Of a stretch of DNA of 64,000 nt, positions 38,379-46,964 are shown piece after piece; the first letter of the stretch is position 1; each line of letters starts with the position of its first letter. Made by a program: the position numbers and the translations under genes. Under the pieces are notes generated by a model. It was not told the DNA's origin, did not search any database, and was given only the letters and a program-made list of their open reading frames with translations. Source of the DNA: Kineococcus mangrovi (lineage in GTDB: Bacteria > Actinomycetota > Actinomycetes > Actinomycetales > Kineococcaceae); NCBI RefSeq assembly GCF_041320705.1, contig NZ_JBGGTQ010000005.1, positions 310,001 to 374,000 on the forward strand, given 5' to 3'.

Positions 38379-40040
38379 TCTGCTGCCCGCCCGGCTCGTC
38401 GTCTCTACCGGGGCGGGGCGGTGTACTCCCCGGCCGACCCGTTCGCGACGGCGATGCTCGTCGAGGGCGCGACCGTGGCGTGGGTGGGACCGGACGAGGC
38501 CGCCGCAGCCTGGACCCGCGAGGGGGACGAGGTCGTCGAGCTCGAGGGCCGGCTCATCACCCCCGCCTTCGTCGACGCCCACGTCCACCTCACCGAGACC
38601 GGTCTGCGGCACACGGGGCTGGACCTGCACGGGGTCACCGGCCCGCGCGAACTGCTGGACGCCGTCGCCGCGCGCGCGGTGCCCGGGGAGCTGCTGGCGG
38701 GGTTCGGCTGGGACGAGTCGCGCTGGGGCGGGGCCCCGGTGCCCACGCGGGCCGAGCTGGACCGCGCCGCTCCCGGCACCCCCGTCGTCCTGTCCCGCGT
38801 CGACGGGCACAGCGCCCTCGTCAGCTCCCCCCTCACCGACGCGGCCGGACTGCGCGACCTGCCCGGCTGGGACGAGGACGGCTGGGTGCGCGCCGCCGCC
38901 CACCACGCCGCCCTCGACGCCCGCTGGGCGGCGCTGACCCCCGGTGCCGCCGACCGGGCCCGGCGCAGCGCCCTGCACGCCGCCGCCGCCGCAGGCATCG
39001 GCACCGTGCACGAGATGTCGGGTCGCTGGCTCGCACCGCCCGGTGACCTCACCGCCCTGCAGCGCCTCGCCGCGACCGAAGCCCTGCCGCACGTCGTGGG
39101 GTACCTCGCCGAACGCGTCACCTCCGCCGAGCAGGCCCGAGCTGTCCTGGGCGCTGCGGCCCGGGAGGGCGCCGAGCTCGCCGGGCTCGGTGGTGACCTC
39201 ACCGTCGACGGGGCCCTCGGATCGCGCACCGCGGCCCTGCGCGCGGACTACGCCGACGCCCCCGGCTCGCGCGGCGCGCTGCACCTGGACGCCACGGCCG
39301 TGGCCGACCACCTCCACGCGTGCACCCTGGCGGGCGTGCACGCCGCGTTCCACGCCATCGGTGACGCCGCCCTCGACGTCGTCGTGGACGCGCTGGAGGC
39401 GGTCGCGGCCGACCTCGGCGTCCCCGCCCTCGCCTCGGCGGGGCACCGGGTCGAGCACGCCGTCGTCGCCGACCCCGGCCACGTGCGGGCCCTCGCCCGC
39501 CTCGGCACGGCGGTCAGCGCCCAGCCGGCGTTCGGGGCCACGTGGGGCGGCCCGGGCGGGGTCTACGCGCAGCGGCTGGGGGAGCGCGAGCAGCACGTCC
39601 AGGACCTCGCGGCGTTCGCCGCCGCCGGGGTGCCGTTGGCGTTCGGGTCCGACACCCCCGTGACGCCGTTCGCGCCGTGGGCGGCGGTGCGGGCCGCGGG
39701 GTTCCCGGCCCGCGAGGAGCACGCCGTCTCGGTGCGGGCCGCGTTCTTGGCCCACACCCGCGGTGGGCACCGGCTCGCGGGCCGCGGCCACCCCGGGGTG
39801 CTGCGCCCCGGCGCCCCCGCCACGTACGTGGTGTGGGACGTGCAGGACCTGCTCGTGCAGGCGCCGGACCGGCGGTTGTCGGGGTGGAGCACCGACGCCC
39901 GCTCGGGCACCCCGGGACTGCCCGACCTGTCCCCGGGGGCCCCCGAGCCGGTGTGCCGGCGGACCGTCGTCGACGGCGTCGTCGTCCACGACGCCCCCTG
40001 GTCCGACGCGCGGCCCGACACGCCGGGCGACACGCCGTGA
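38370..40040 (+). CDS. Amidohydrolase family 3 (YtcJ-like)
   Basis: A 556-residue metal-dependent hydrolase. The first metal motif is FVDAHVHLTETG (H-x-H), DLTVDGALGSRTA is the segment typical of YtcJ proteins, FHAIGDAALDVVVDAL and GHRVEHAVVA supply further His ligands, and FGSDTPVTPFAPW has the catalytic Asp. N- and C-terminal beta strands form the urease-like composite domain. The substrate is unknown; relatives act on formylated or cyclic amides. GTG at 38370 is 7 nt after TACGCT and lies in an inverted repeat. Confidence 0.9.
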   Translation: MDRSAARPARRLYRGGAVYSPADPFATAMLVEGATVAWVGPDEAAAAWTREGDEVVELEGRLITPAFVDAHVHLTETGLRHTGLDLHGVTGPRELLDAVAARAVPGELLAGFGWDESRWGGAPVPTRAELDRAAPGTPVVLSRVDGHSALVSSPLTDAAGLRDLPGWDEDGWVRAAAHHAALDARWAALTPGAADRARRSALHAAAAAGIGTVHEMSGRWLAPPGDLTALQRLAATEALPHVVGYLAERVTSAEQARAVLGAAAREGAELAGLGGDLTVDGALGSRTAALRADYADAPGSRGALHLDATAVADHLHACTLAGVHAAFHAIGDAALDVVVDALEAVAADLGVPALASAGHRVEHAVVADPGHVRALARLGTAVSAQPAFGATWGGPGGVYAQRLGEREQHVQDLAAFAAAGVPLAFGSDTPVTPFAPWAAVRAAGFPAREEHAVSVRAAFLAHTRGGHRLAGRGHPGVLRPGAPATYVVWDVQDLLVQAPDRRLSGWSTDARSGTPGLPDLSPGAPEPVCRRTVVDGVVVHDAPWSDARPDTPGDTP

Positions 40041-40418
40041 ACGTCGACGGGAACCACCTCCCGTGACCCGGCTGTGACCTGCCCCGATGGGCGTTCGCGC
40101 AGGTCACGGGCTGGTTGACACGAGGCGGCGACGGAGTAGCTTCGATGTGCAGTCCACGAGCAACACGACCGGCCAGACCCCCGTCCCGCCGTCGTCGCAG
40201 CCGCACCACCTGCGACGACGACCGGGCCGCTCGTCCAGCCGGTGTGGACGTGGTCGAGTCCGCGCGCCCTTAGACAACGGCGCGCTCCTCGTGGCCGACG
40301 GGGAGCGCGACGGCCCGACGGGTGCGTGGACTCGGCCCCTGACCACCGTCCGCCGCCGGGTCGTGCTGGCTCGTGCGGTGGGGAACCAGCGGCCGACGGT
40401 GGCGGTTACCCTCTCGTG
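40041..40418 (+). other. 378-bp intergenic region with a promoter-like site and a 42-codon reading frame
   Basis: TTGACA (40115-40120) and TAGCTT (40137-40142) are separated by 16 nt, a good vegetative promoter. An ATG at 40145 opens a 42-codon frame ending at TAG 40271-40273. Its product (MCSPRATRPARPPSRR...) is Arg/Pro-rich and may be a real leader or only an artefact. The start lies too close to the -10 box for normal initiation, so the transcript may instead be an untranslated leader or a small RNA. lnt has its own -10 box further on. Confidence 0.35.
40407..40412 (+). promoter_or_regulatory. -10 box TACCCT of lnt
   Basis: TACCCT lies exactly 6 nt before the GTG at 40419. Confidence 0.45.
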
Positions 40419-42065
40419 GTGTCTCCCCGCCCGGTCGACCCAGCCCCGCTGCGGCTGCCGCTCAGCCTGCTCCTGGCCGTCTTCGGCGGGGTCGCCGCCT
40501 GGGCGGCGTTCCCGGGAGCGGTCTCGCGGCAGGGGTGGTGGTTCACCGCCGTCCTCGCCGTGACCCTGCTGGCGCTGGCCACCCACCGCGTCCGGGCCCG
40601 GCGGGGTTTCGCCGCCGGTCTCCTGTTCGGCCTGGCGTTCATGTTCCCGCACCTGTCCTGGAGCGGCACCTACGTCGGTCTCCTGCCGTGGTCGGCCCTC
40701 ACCGTCGCCTGCGCGCTCTTCTACGCCGTCCTCGGCGCGGTCCTGCCGCGTCTGCAGCGCGCCCGCTGGCGCCTCGCGCCGCTGGCCGTGGCGACCGGGT
40801 GGGTCGCCCTGGAGGCCGCCCGCGCCCGGTTCCCGTTCGAGGGGTTCCCGTGGGGCCGGCTCGCCTTCTCCCAGGCCGACGCCCCGACGCTGGGGCTGGC
40901 CGCCCTCGGCGGTTCCCCGGCCGTGACGTTCGGGGTGGCGCTGTCCGGGGCCCTGCTCGCCTCGGCGGTCCTGGCGCTCCTGCGGCTGCCGGCACCTGCG
41001 GGCGCTGCGCGCGGGGTGCCGCGGCTTCGGCCCGCGGTCCTGTTCGCGGTGGCGGCCGTCGCCGTCGCGGCCTCGGGGGCGCTCGTCCCGCGGCCCACGG
41101 CCGCGCAGGACGGGACGAGCTCCGTCGCCGCGGTGCAGGGCAACGTCCCCGAGGCCGGGCTGGAGTTCAACGCCGAGCGCCGCGCCGTCCTGGACAACCA
41201 CGCCCGCGCGACCGAGGCGCTGGCTCGCGCGGTCGAGGCCGGTACCGCCCGGCAGCCGGACGTGGTGCTGTGGCCGGAGAACTCCAGCGACATCGACCCT
41301 TACGAGAACCCCGACGCGGCCGCCGTCATCGAGCGGGCCGCCCGCGACGTCGGCGCCCCGCTGCTCGTCGGCGCGGTCCTGGACGGGCCGGGCCGCTACG
41401 TCTCCAACACCGGGCTGGTCGTCACGCCCGAGGACGGGCTGGCCGGTGCCCGCGACGACGACGCGCGGCACTACGTCAAGCAGCGGCCCGCCCCGTTCGG
41501 CGAGTACATGCCGTACCGGTCCTTCTTCCGCGTGTTCAGCGACAAGGTCGACCTGATCTCCCGCGACTTCGCCCACGGCGACCACGTCGGGCTGCTGCGG
41601 ATGGGCGGGGTCCCCGTCGGTGACGTCATCTGCTTCGAGGTGGCCTTCGACGACACCGTGCGCGACTCCGTCCGCGCCGGCGCCCAGTTCCTCGTCGTGC
41701 AGACCAACAACGCGACGTTCGGCTACTCCGACGAGGCCGTGCAGCAGCTGGCGATGTCGCGCCTGCGGGCGGTGGAGTCGGGGCGGGCCGTCGTGCAGAT
41801 CTCGACCGTCGGCGTGAGCGCGATCATCAGCCCCGACGGCGTGGCCCACGAGGAGTCCTCGCTGTTCACCACGGACGTGCTCACCGGTGAGGTCCCCCTG
41901 CGCTCGGCCCGGACGATCGCGACCCGCGTCGGGGACGCCCCGGAGCTGGTCCTGACCGGTCTGGCGCTGCTCCTGCTGCTCACCGCGCGGTCCGGGGATC
42001 GTCGCCGACCCCGTGGTGGGCGGCCGGTGCCGGCGCGGTCGGCCGACCCGGTGCCGACCGCGTGA
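40419..42065 (+). CDS. lnt: Apolipoprotein N-acyltransferase
   Basis: A 548-residue membrane enzyme that adds the third acyl chain to the N-terminal Cys of lipoproteins. Seven or so N-terminal membrane helices precede a nitrilase-like domain with the catalytic triad: Glu in VVLWPENSSD, Lys in HYVKQRPAPFGEYMPYR, and Cys in GDVICFEVAF. A last membrane helix (LVLTGLALLLLL) anchors the C terminus. GTG at 40419 was chosen for the TACCCT box. The stop overlaps fxsA by 4 nt; the ppm1 mannosyltransferase gene or domain usually found here is missing. Confidence 0.94.
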   Translation: MSPRPVDPAPLRLPLSLLLAVFGGVAAWAAFPGAVSRQGWWFTAVLAVTLLALATHRVRARRGFAAGLLFGLAFMFPHLSWSGTYVGLLPWSALTVACALFYAVLGAVLPRLQRARWRLAPLAVATGWVALEAARARFPFEGFPWGRLAFSQADAPTLGLAALGGSPAVTFGVALSGALLASAVLALLRLPAPAGAARGVPRLRPAVLFAVAAVAVAASGALVPRPTAAQDGTSSVAAVQGNVPEAGLEFNAERRAVLDNHARATEALARAVEAGTARQPDVVLWPENSSDIDPYENPDAAAVIERAARDVGAPLLVGAVLDGPGRYVSNTGLVVTPEDGLAGARDDDARHYVKQRPAPFGEYMPYRSFFRVFSDKVDLISRDFAHGDHVGLLRMGGVPVGDVICFEVAFDDTVRDSVRAGAQFLVVQTNNATFGYSDEAVQQLAMSRLRAVESGRAVVQISTVGVSAIISPDGVAHEESSLFTTDVLTGEVPLRSARTIATRVGDAPELVLTGLALLLLLTARSGDRRRPRGGRPVPARSADPVPTA

Positions 42066-42601
42066 GCGGGCCCCGGGCGCCGAGGCGTCGCTGGACAACC
42101 TGGATCCCGCTGGCGCTGGTCCTGCTCGTCGTGCTGGAGGTGTGGCTGCTCGTCCAGCTCGGCCACGTCGTCGGCGGCGGGTGGGTGCTGGTCCTGCTGC
42201 TGGCCGAGACGTTCGGTGGGCTGCTGGTGCTGCGTCGCGCCGGCCGGCGGGCCCTGGGGGCGTTCCGCCAGACGGCGTCCGTGCCCTTCGGTGCGCCGGT
42301 GCCCGGCCAGGAGCCGGGCGTGGTCGGTGACGCGGTCCTCACCGGTCTCGGTGGGGTGCTGCTCGTGGTCCCCGGGCTGCTCAGCGACGTGCTGGGTCTG
42401 CTGTGCCTGGTGCCGGCCACCCGGCGGCTGCTGCAGCGCCTGTTCGTCCGCACGGTCCGGCGGCGGGTCGAGCGTGCCGTGCGCGAGGCCGGGGGCACCG
42501 TCCCCGGCCGCGTCGTCGACGGTGACGTGGTGGGCGGTGACCCGGTGGACGACGTGGTGGACGGTGAGGTCGTGGAGGACCCGCGCGAGCTGGGTCGCTG
42601 A
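42062..42601 (+). CDS. FxsA-family membrane protein
   Basis: A 179-residue protein with an N-terminal pair of hydrophobic helices (LALVLLVVLEVWLLVQLG, GWVLVLLLAETFGGLLVL) and a third, LTGLGGVLLVVPGLLSDVLGLLCLVPATR. That last segment is the FxsA family signature. The C-terminal ~60 residues are charged and Asp/Val-rich. FxsA relieves phage exclusion when overproduced in E. coli; its normal role is not known. It is coupled to lnt by a GTGA overlap. Confidence 0.9.
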   Translation: MSGPRAPRRRWTTWIPLALVLLVVLEVWLLVQLGHVVGGGWVLVLLLAETFGGLLVLRRAGRRALGAFRQTASVPFGAPVPGQEPGVVGDAVLTGLGGVLLVVPGLLSDVLGLLCLVPATRRLLQRLFVRTVRRRVERAVREAGGTVPGRVVDGDVVGGDPVDDVVDGEVVEDPRELGR

Positions 42602-42615
42602 GCCCGGGGTCACGA

Positions 42616-42653
42616 CGAAGGCCGGCCCACCCGTGCGGGTGGGCCGGCCTTCG
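42616..42653. terminator. Strong bidirectional terminator between fxsA and rbpA
   Basis: A 17-bp perfect stem (42616-42632 with 42637-42653) and a GTGC loop lie between convergent genes. Confidence 0.88.
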
Positions 42654-42664
42654 CGGTGCGCCGC

Positions 42665-43012
42665 TCAGGCGCTGCGCTTGATGAGCTCGCGGCTGCGGAG
42701 CAGTTCGAGCCTCTCGTCCAGCAGCACCTCGAGGTCGGCGATGGAACGCCGCTCCAGGAGCATGTCCCAGTGCGTGCGGGCCGGCTTGCCGGCCTTCTTC
42801 TCCGGGGCGTCGGTGTCGGACCGCAGCGCCTCGGCGCCGCAACGGCACTCCCACAGCGGAGGCACGTCGGCCTCCAGCGACATGGGCACCACGACGGTGT
42901 GACCGTTCGGGCAGTGGTACGTGACCTGCTGGCGCTCGGCCGGCTCGACGCCGGCTTCGCTCTCGAGGCTGGCGCCTCCGAGACGGGACCCTCGTAGGTT
43001 GCGCTCGCTCAT
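42665..43012 (-). CDS. rbpA: RNA polymerase-binding protein RbpA
   Basis: A 115-residue transcription factor that binds RNA polymerase with the principal sigma factor and stabilises open complexes; it is specific to Actinobacteria. The core domain has YHCPNGHTVVVPM and WECRCGAEAL with Cys/His ligands. The basic linker (KKAGKPARTHWDML) and sigma-interaction helix (RSIADLEVLLDERLELLRSR) follow. The ATG has a GGGGAGG Shine-Dalgarno sequence. A SigR-type promoter (43085-43111) lies upstream, matching the known oxidative-stress control of rbpA in Streptomyces. Confidence 0.97.
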   Translation of the reverse strand: MSERNLRGSRLGGASLESEAGVEPAERQQVTYHCPNGHTVVVPMSLEADVPPLWECRCGAEALRSDTDAPEKKAGKPARTHWDMLLERRSIADLEVLLDERLELLRSRELIKRSA

Positions 43013-43084
43013 GTGACCTCCCCACCGTCCCCTCCGTACGGCGGCCCCCGGGGATCCGAGGGGGTGAAGGGGACTCGTTGGTTG

Positions 43085-43111
43085 AACGCGGTGCCCACCC
43101 CGGCTGTTCCC
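43085..43111 (-). promoter_or_regulatory. SigR/SigH-type promoter of rbpA
   Basis: GGGAAC (complement of 43106-43111) is followed by 18 nt and GTT (complement of 43085-43087), matching the GGGAAT-N18-GTT consensus of thiol-stress ECF sigma factors. It would give a leader of about 65 nt. Confidence 0.55.
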
Positions 43112-43180
43112 GCGACCACCACGACCGGGATGTGGAGGTCGTGTGCGCGTCGGGACCGAGCCCGTACAGGAGGGCGTCAC

Positions 43181-44572
43181 TCAACGTACTGGATCTGCAC
43201 CCCGCTGTGCCTGCTGAACCCCGGCGGCGACGTCCACCCGGGTGAGCAGGACCGCACCGACGACGAAGAAGGCCAGCAGGGCCACGAGGGCGGGCCGGTA
43301 GGACCCGCTCAGCTGCGCGACCAGACCGAAGACGAGCGTGCCGAGCCAGCTCGTCCCGCGTTCCCCCGCCTGGTAGAGACTGAAGTACTCGGCTTCGGCC
43401 CCCCGCGGCACCAGCCGGCTGAACAGGGAGCGCGACAGCGCCTGCGTCCCCCCGAGCACGAGACCGATGAGGACGGCGAGCGCCAGCCAGGTGCTGAACG
43501 CCCCGCGCGGCACGCCGAAGGCACCCAGGACGACGACGATCCACAGCCCGAGACCGCCGAGGATCGTGCGCTGGGCGCCGAGGCGCCCGGCGATCCGGCC
43601 GAAGAGGAGAGCTCCGGCGAAGGCGACGGCCTGCACGAGCAGCACGGTGGTCAGCAGTTGCGCCGAGCTGAAGCCCAGCTGCTCCTGGCCGTAGACGCTG
43701 GAGGCCGCGATGACGGTCTGGATGCCGTCGTTGAAGATCAGGTAGGCCAGCAGGAACCGCAGGACCTGCGGGTGGTGGCGCAGCCCCCGCAGCGTGGTCA
43801 GGAGCTGGCGGAACGGTGCGGTGAGCGAGCGGGCCTGCGCGGGGGTCTGGTCGGGGGTCTGGTCGGGGGTCTGGGCGAGGTCGAGCACGGGGCGCGGTGG
43901 CAGCCGGCGCAGGCCGAGGACGGGGACGACGGTGAACAGCCCCCACCACAGGCCGGCCGAGGCGAGGGAGACGCGCACGGCCCACTCGTCGGTGAGCCCG
44001 AAGGTGGCGGGGCTGGAGACGACGAGCAGGTTCAGGGCGAGCAGCGTGAACCCGCCGAGGTAGCCGGCGGCCCACCCGCGCGAGGACACCGCGTCGCGCT
44101 CCTCGGGGGCCGAGACGTCGCAGAGCAGGGCGTCGTTGACGACCAGGGAGCAGGTCAGGCTGACGACGGCGACGAGGGCGAGCAGGACGCCGAGCCACCA
44201 GCGGTCCCCGCCCATGGCCACCATCGCGGTGGCCGCGGTGGCACCGACCCAGGCGAAGCCGCCGAGCAGCCGGTGCCGGTGCGGGGTGCGGTCGGCGAGG
44301 GCGCCGACGAAGGGCAGCAGCACCGCGGACAGCAGCGTGGCGACGGTGATCGTGTACAGGGCCAGTGAGCCGGGGGCGACGGGCAGCCCGAGGACGGACA
44401 GGTCGCGCGTGCACCCGGTGGGCTGGTCGGGGCAGGCGGCGCGGCGGGCCAGGACGGTGAGGTAGGGGGAGAACAGGACGGTCTGCGTGGTCGTGACGAA
44501 GGCGGAGTTCGCCCAGTCGTAGACGTACCAGGACCGGCGCGCCCGCAGCAGGGTCGGGTCCACCGCGTTCAT
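43181..44572 (-). CDS. UMF1-type major facilitator transporter
   Basis: A 463-residue protein with about twelve membrane helices. The opening WYVYDWANSAFVTT is the UMF1/Atg22-like signature. FLLAYLIFNDGIQTVIAASS and GLVLGGTQALSRSLFSRLVP are further family segments. The central cytoplasmic loop contains a short TPDQ tandem repeat (43841-43876, 12-bp unit, 2.8 copies). The substrate is unknown; Atg22 relatives export amino acids. The ATG at 44572 starts directly before the family signature. Confidence 0.9.
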   Translation of the reverse strand: MNAVDPTLLRARRSWYVYDWANSAFVTTTQTVLFSPYLTVLARRAACPDQPTGCTRDLSVLGLPVAPGSLALYTITVATLLSAVLLPFVGALADRTPHRHRLLGGFAWVGATAATAMVAMGGDRWWLGVLLALVAVVSLTCSLVVNDALLCDVSAPEERDAVSSRGWAAGYLGGFTLLALNLLVVSSPATFGLTDEWAVRVSLASAGLWWGLFTVVPVLGLRRLPPRPVLDLAQTPDQTPDQTPAQARSLTAPFRQLLTTLRGLRHHPQVLRFLLAYLIFNDGIQTVIAASSVYGQEQLGFSSAQLLTTVLLVQAVAFAGALLFGRIAGRLGAQRTILGGLGLWIVVVLGAFGVPRGAFSTWLALAVLIGLVLGGTQALSRSLFSRLVPRGAEAEYFSLYQAGERGTSWLGTLVFGLVAQLSGSYRPALVALLAFFVVGAVLLTRVDVAAGVQQAQRGADPVR

Positions 44573-44590
44573 CGGGGGCTCACCACGGGA

Positions 44591-45391
44591 TCAAGCGTGC
44601 CACCGGCCCCGGGCGAGGAGGACGTCCTTGAGCACGTCGGCGCGGTCGGTGATGATCCCGTCGACGCCGAGGTCGAGCAGCGCGCCGATCTGGCCGGCGT
44701 CGTCGACGGTCCAGACGTGCACCTGGGCCCCGGCGCGGTGGACGGTGTCGACGAAGCGGGCCGAGACCACCTCAAGGCCGCCGTGCCGCACGGGCACCTG
44801 GACGGCGTCGACCCCGGCCAGGGCGTGACGGGCCAGGGCGGGCAGGTGCAGGGCGTTGCCGGCCAGCGCCAGCGCGGTGCCGGTCGAGGCGGCCGAGGTG
44901 GCCTCGCCGCCGCCGGCGGCGGCGAGGGCGGCGCGCCGGCGCCGGTCGGCGAAGGCGGTGACCAGGACCCGGCCGTGGGCGCGGGTGCGGCGCAGCACCT
45001 CGCCGAGCCCGGCGACCGCGGCCCGCGTCTTGACGTCGAGGTTGAAGCGGGCGCCGGGGAAGGTGCCCAGGACGTCCTCCAGGCGCGGGACGGCCTCGCG
45101 CCCGGCGACGCGCAGGTGCCGCACCTGCTCCCAGGTGAGGTCGGACAGGTCGCCGCGACCGTCGGTGACGCGGTCGAGGTGCTCGTCGTGGAAGGCGACG
45201 AGCACCCCGTCGGCCGTGGCCCGCACGTCGGTCTCGAGGTAGGTGTACCCGAGCTCGACGGCGGCCGCGAAGGCCGGCAGCGTGTTCTCCAGGCCCCGGG
45301 CCGGGCCGGTGGCGGAGAACCCGCGGTGGGCCATCGCGATCGGCCCGTCCCACGCGCAGAACGCGTGCCGGGCCGGCGGCCGGGGGACCAT
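44591..45391 (-). CDS. Glycerophosphodiester phosphodiesterase
   Basis: A 266-residue GDPD-family TIM barrel. AMAHRGFSATGPARGLENTL supplies the catalytic His/Arg, YLETDVRATADG supplies metal-binding Glu and Asp, and AFHDEHLDRVTDG the second catalytic His. The C-terminal VHVWTVDD and GVDGIITDRAD are also standard. It should release glycerol-3-phosphate from lipid head groups in the cytoplasm, since no signal peptide is visible. The ATG overlaps the stop of the upstream peptidase gene by 1 nt (TGATG). Confidence 0.94.
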   Translation of the reverse strand: MVPRPPARHAFCAWDGPIAMAHRGFSATGPARGLENTLPAFAAAVELGYTYLETDVRATADGVLVAFHDEHLDRVTDGRGDLSDLTWEQVRHLRVAGREAVPRLEDVLGTFPGARFNLDVKTRAAVAGLGEVLRRTRAHGRVLVTAFADRRRRAALAAAGGGEATSAASTGTALALAGNALHLPALARHALAGVDAVQVPVRHGGLEVVSARFVDTVHRAGAQVHVWTVDDAGQIGALLDLGVDGIITDRADVLKDVLLARGRWHA

Positions 45392-46710
45392 CAGCCCGTG
45401 AACTCCCAGTGCCAGGGCTCGAACTGCCCACCGCGGTTCTGCGCCCAGGCCGGGTTGATCCAGCCGTAGAGCGCGGCGTTGCGGTCCATCCACAGGTGCT
45501 GGGCCGAGGTGGCGTTCTGGATCCCGCCGCCGAGGTCGACCGCGATGCCCAGGCCGTGCCGGCTGGTGCCGGGTCGCGCGGCGAGCGTGGGCTTGCGGGC
45601 CTTGACGTCGATCTGCTCGGCGAGGGTGCGGTAGGAGTCGGTGATGGCGATGTTCGTCCCGAACTGGGAGGCGTAGGCCTGGTTCAGGGCGGCGAAGGCG
45701 TTGGCCGCGTCCGAGCGCAGGACGTGGCGCGGCGCGCTGGCGAGCGGGCACAGGGCGTTGCGCGGGATGAGGCCGTTGGCGAACCCGGAGAGGTTGACGC
45801 CGGTCTCGCAGTCACCGACGGCGGTGTAGCCGCCGGCGGTGGCCGCGGCCGCGGCCGCCGCCGCCTGGGCCTGGGCGGCGGCGAGGTTGGCGGCGAGGTC
45901 GGCGGCGAGCCCGTCGGCGCGGGCGGAGTCGGAGGTGGCGGTGCCGGCGGCCGCGGACTGCAGGACGGCGAGGGCCTCGACCTGGCTGCGCTGCTGGGCG
46001 AGGAGGTCGTCGGCCTGCTGCTTGGCGGCGACGGCGATCCCTGCCTGGCGGACCGCCTCGGCGGCGGCGTCGGCGGCGCGGGTGGTGGCGTCGGCCTGGA
46101 CCCGCTGAGCCTCTTCGAACGCCTCGACGGCGCTGGTGCGCCCGTCCCCGATGCGCTTGGCCGAGGCCACCGCGCTGGCGGTGTCGTCGGTGGCGCCGCT
46201 CTTGAGCACCGAGACGAGCCCGGAGTACTGCTCCAGGGAGGCCCCGCCCCGGTAGGTCTGGGAGGCCCACTGGCCCAGGTCCTGGCGGCCCTGCTCCAGG
46301 GCCGCCTCGGCCTCGGCCAGGCGCTGGCGCTGCAGGACCTCCTCGTTCTGGGCGGCCCACTGGGCCTCCATCGCCTGCTGGTACGCCTCCAGCGCGGTGC
46401 TGGCCTCCCGGGCCAGGGCGTCCAGACGGCCCTGGGCGGCGGCGAGGTCGGCCTGCGCCTGCGTGAGCTGGGCGGCGGACTCGGCGGCCTTCCGGCGAGC
46501 CTCGTCGACCTGGGCCTGCGTGGGGGGCTCCTCGGCGCGCACGGCGGCGGGGGCGACGGCGGGGGCGGTGGGCAGGGGGGCCGCACCGGCGGCCGGGACG
46601 ACCACCCCGGAGGTCAGGGTCCCGGCGGCGGTCGCCGCCAGGAGCAGCGCCGCGCGCAGGCGGGTGGGTCGAGCGGTGGTGCGGGCCGTGGGGGAGAGCA
46701 CGTCGTGCAC
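45391..46710 (-). CDS. Secreted VanY-like D,D-carboxypeptidase with N-terminal coiled coil
   Basis: A 439-residue exported protein. The signal peptide runs to about residue 45 (LRAALLLAATAAGTLTSGVVV). Residues 65-290 form long Ala/Gln/Glu-rich coiled coils like those of NlpC/P60 and FtsX-partner hydrolases. The C-terminal ~140 residues are an M15B peptidase with SYRTLAEQ, GTSRHGLGIAVDLG (zinc His and Asp) and WHWEFTG. It should trim peptidoglycan stem peptides. GTG at 46710 is uncertain; another GTG lies three codons on. A 254-bp gap separates it from the PucR-type gene. Confidence 0.88.
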   Translation of the reverse strand: MHDVLSPTARTTARPTRLRAALLLAATAAGTLTSGVVVPAAGAAPLPTAPAVAPAAVRAEEPPTQAQVDEARRKAAESAAQLTQAQADLAAAQGRLDALAREASTALEAYQQAMEAQWAAQNEEVLQRQRLAEAEAALEQGRQDLGQWASQTYRGGASLEQYSGLVSVLKSGATDDTASAVASAKRIGDGRTSAVEAFEEAQRVQADATTRAADAAAEAVRQAGIAVAAKQQADDLLAQQRSQVEALAVLQSAAAGTATSDSARADGLAADLAANLAAAQAQAAAAAAAATAGGYTAVGDCETGVNLSGFANGLIPRNALCPLASAPRHVLRSDAANAFAALNQAYASQFGTNIAITDSYRTLAEQIDVKARKPTLAARPGTSRHGLGIAVDLGGGIQNATSAQHLWMDRNAALYGWINPAWAQNRGGQFEPWHWEFTG

Positions 46711-46952
46711 ATCCAGAGCGGTCGGGGGCGTTAGCCCGGATCGGCTGTCGGTGACGCGCGGGGGGCACGCGGAGGGACGGTGCGGTCGGGTCCGGTGGAG
46801 GTCCTGTGGGGACGTCCTCGCCGGACCCTACCCTCCGCTACCTCGGCACCGGGAGGCCCGACACGAAGGTGTGGACGGTCGATGTGAGGAGCATCACGTA
46901 CCGCACGGCTCACCAGTGGTCACGTTCCGTCTCACCCGTCGAGGGCGGGTGG

Positions 46953-46958
46953 CATCAT
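46953..46958 (+). promoter_or_regulatory. Candidate -10 box CATCAT of the PucR-type gene
   Basis: CATCAT lies exactly 6 nt before the GTG at 46965. It is a weaker match than the TANNNT boxes elsewhere. Confidence 0.3.
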
Positions 46959-46964
46959 CCGGCG

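Noticed and set aside
43841-43876. CRISPR-like or regulatory tandem repeat
   Set aside because: It is an in-frame 12-bp repeat of 2.8 copies encoding TPDQ in the central loop of the UMF1-type transporter.
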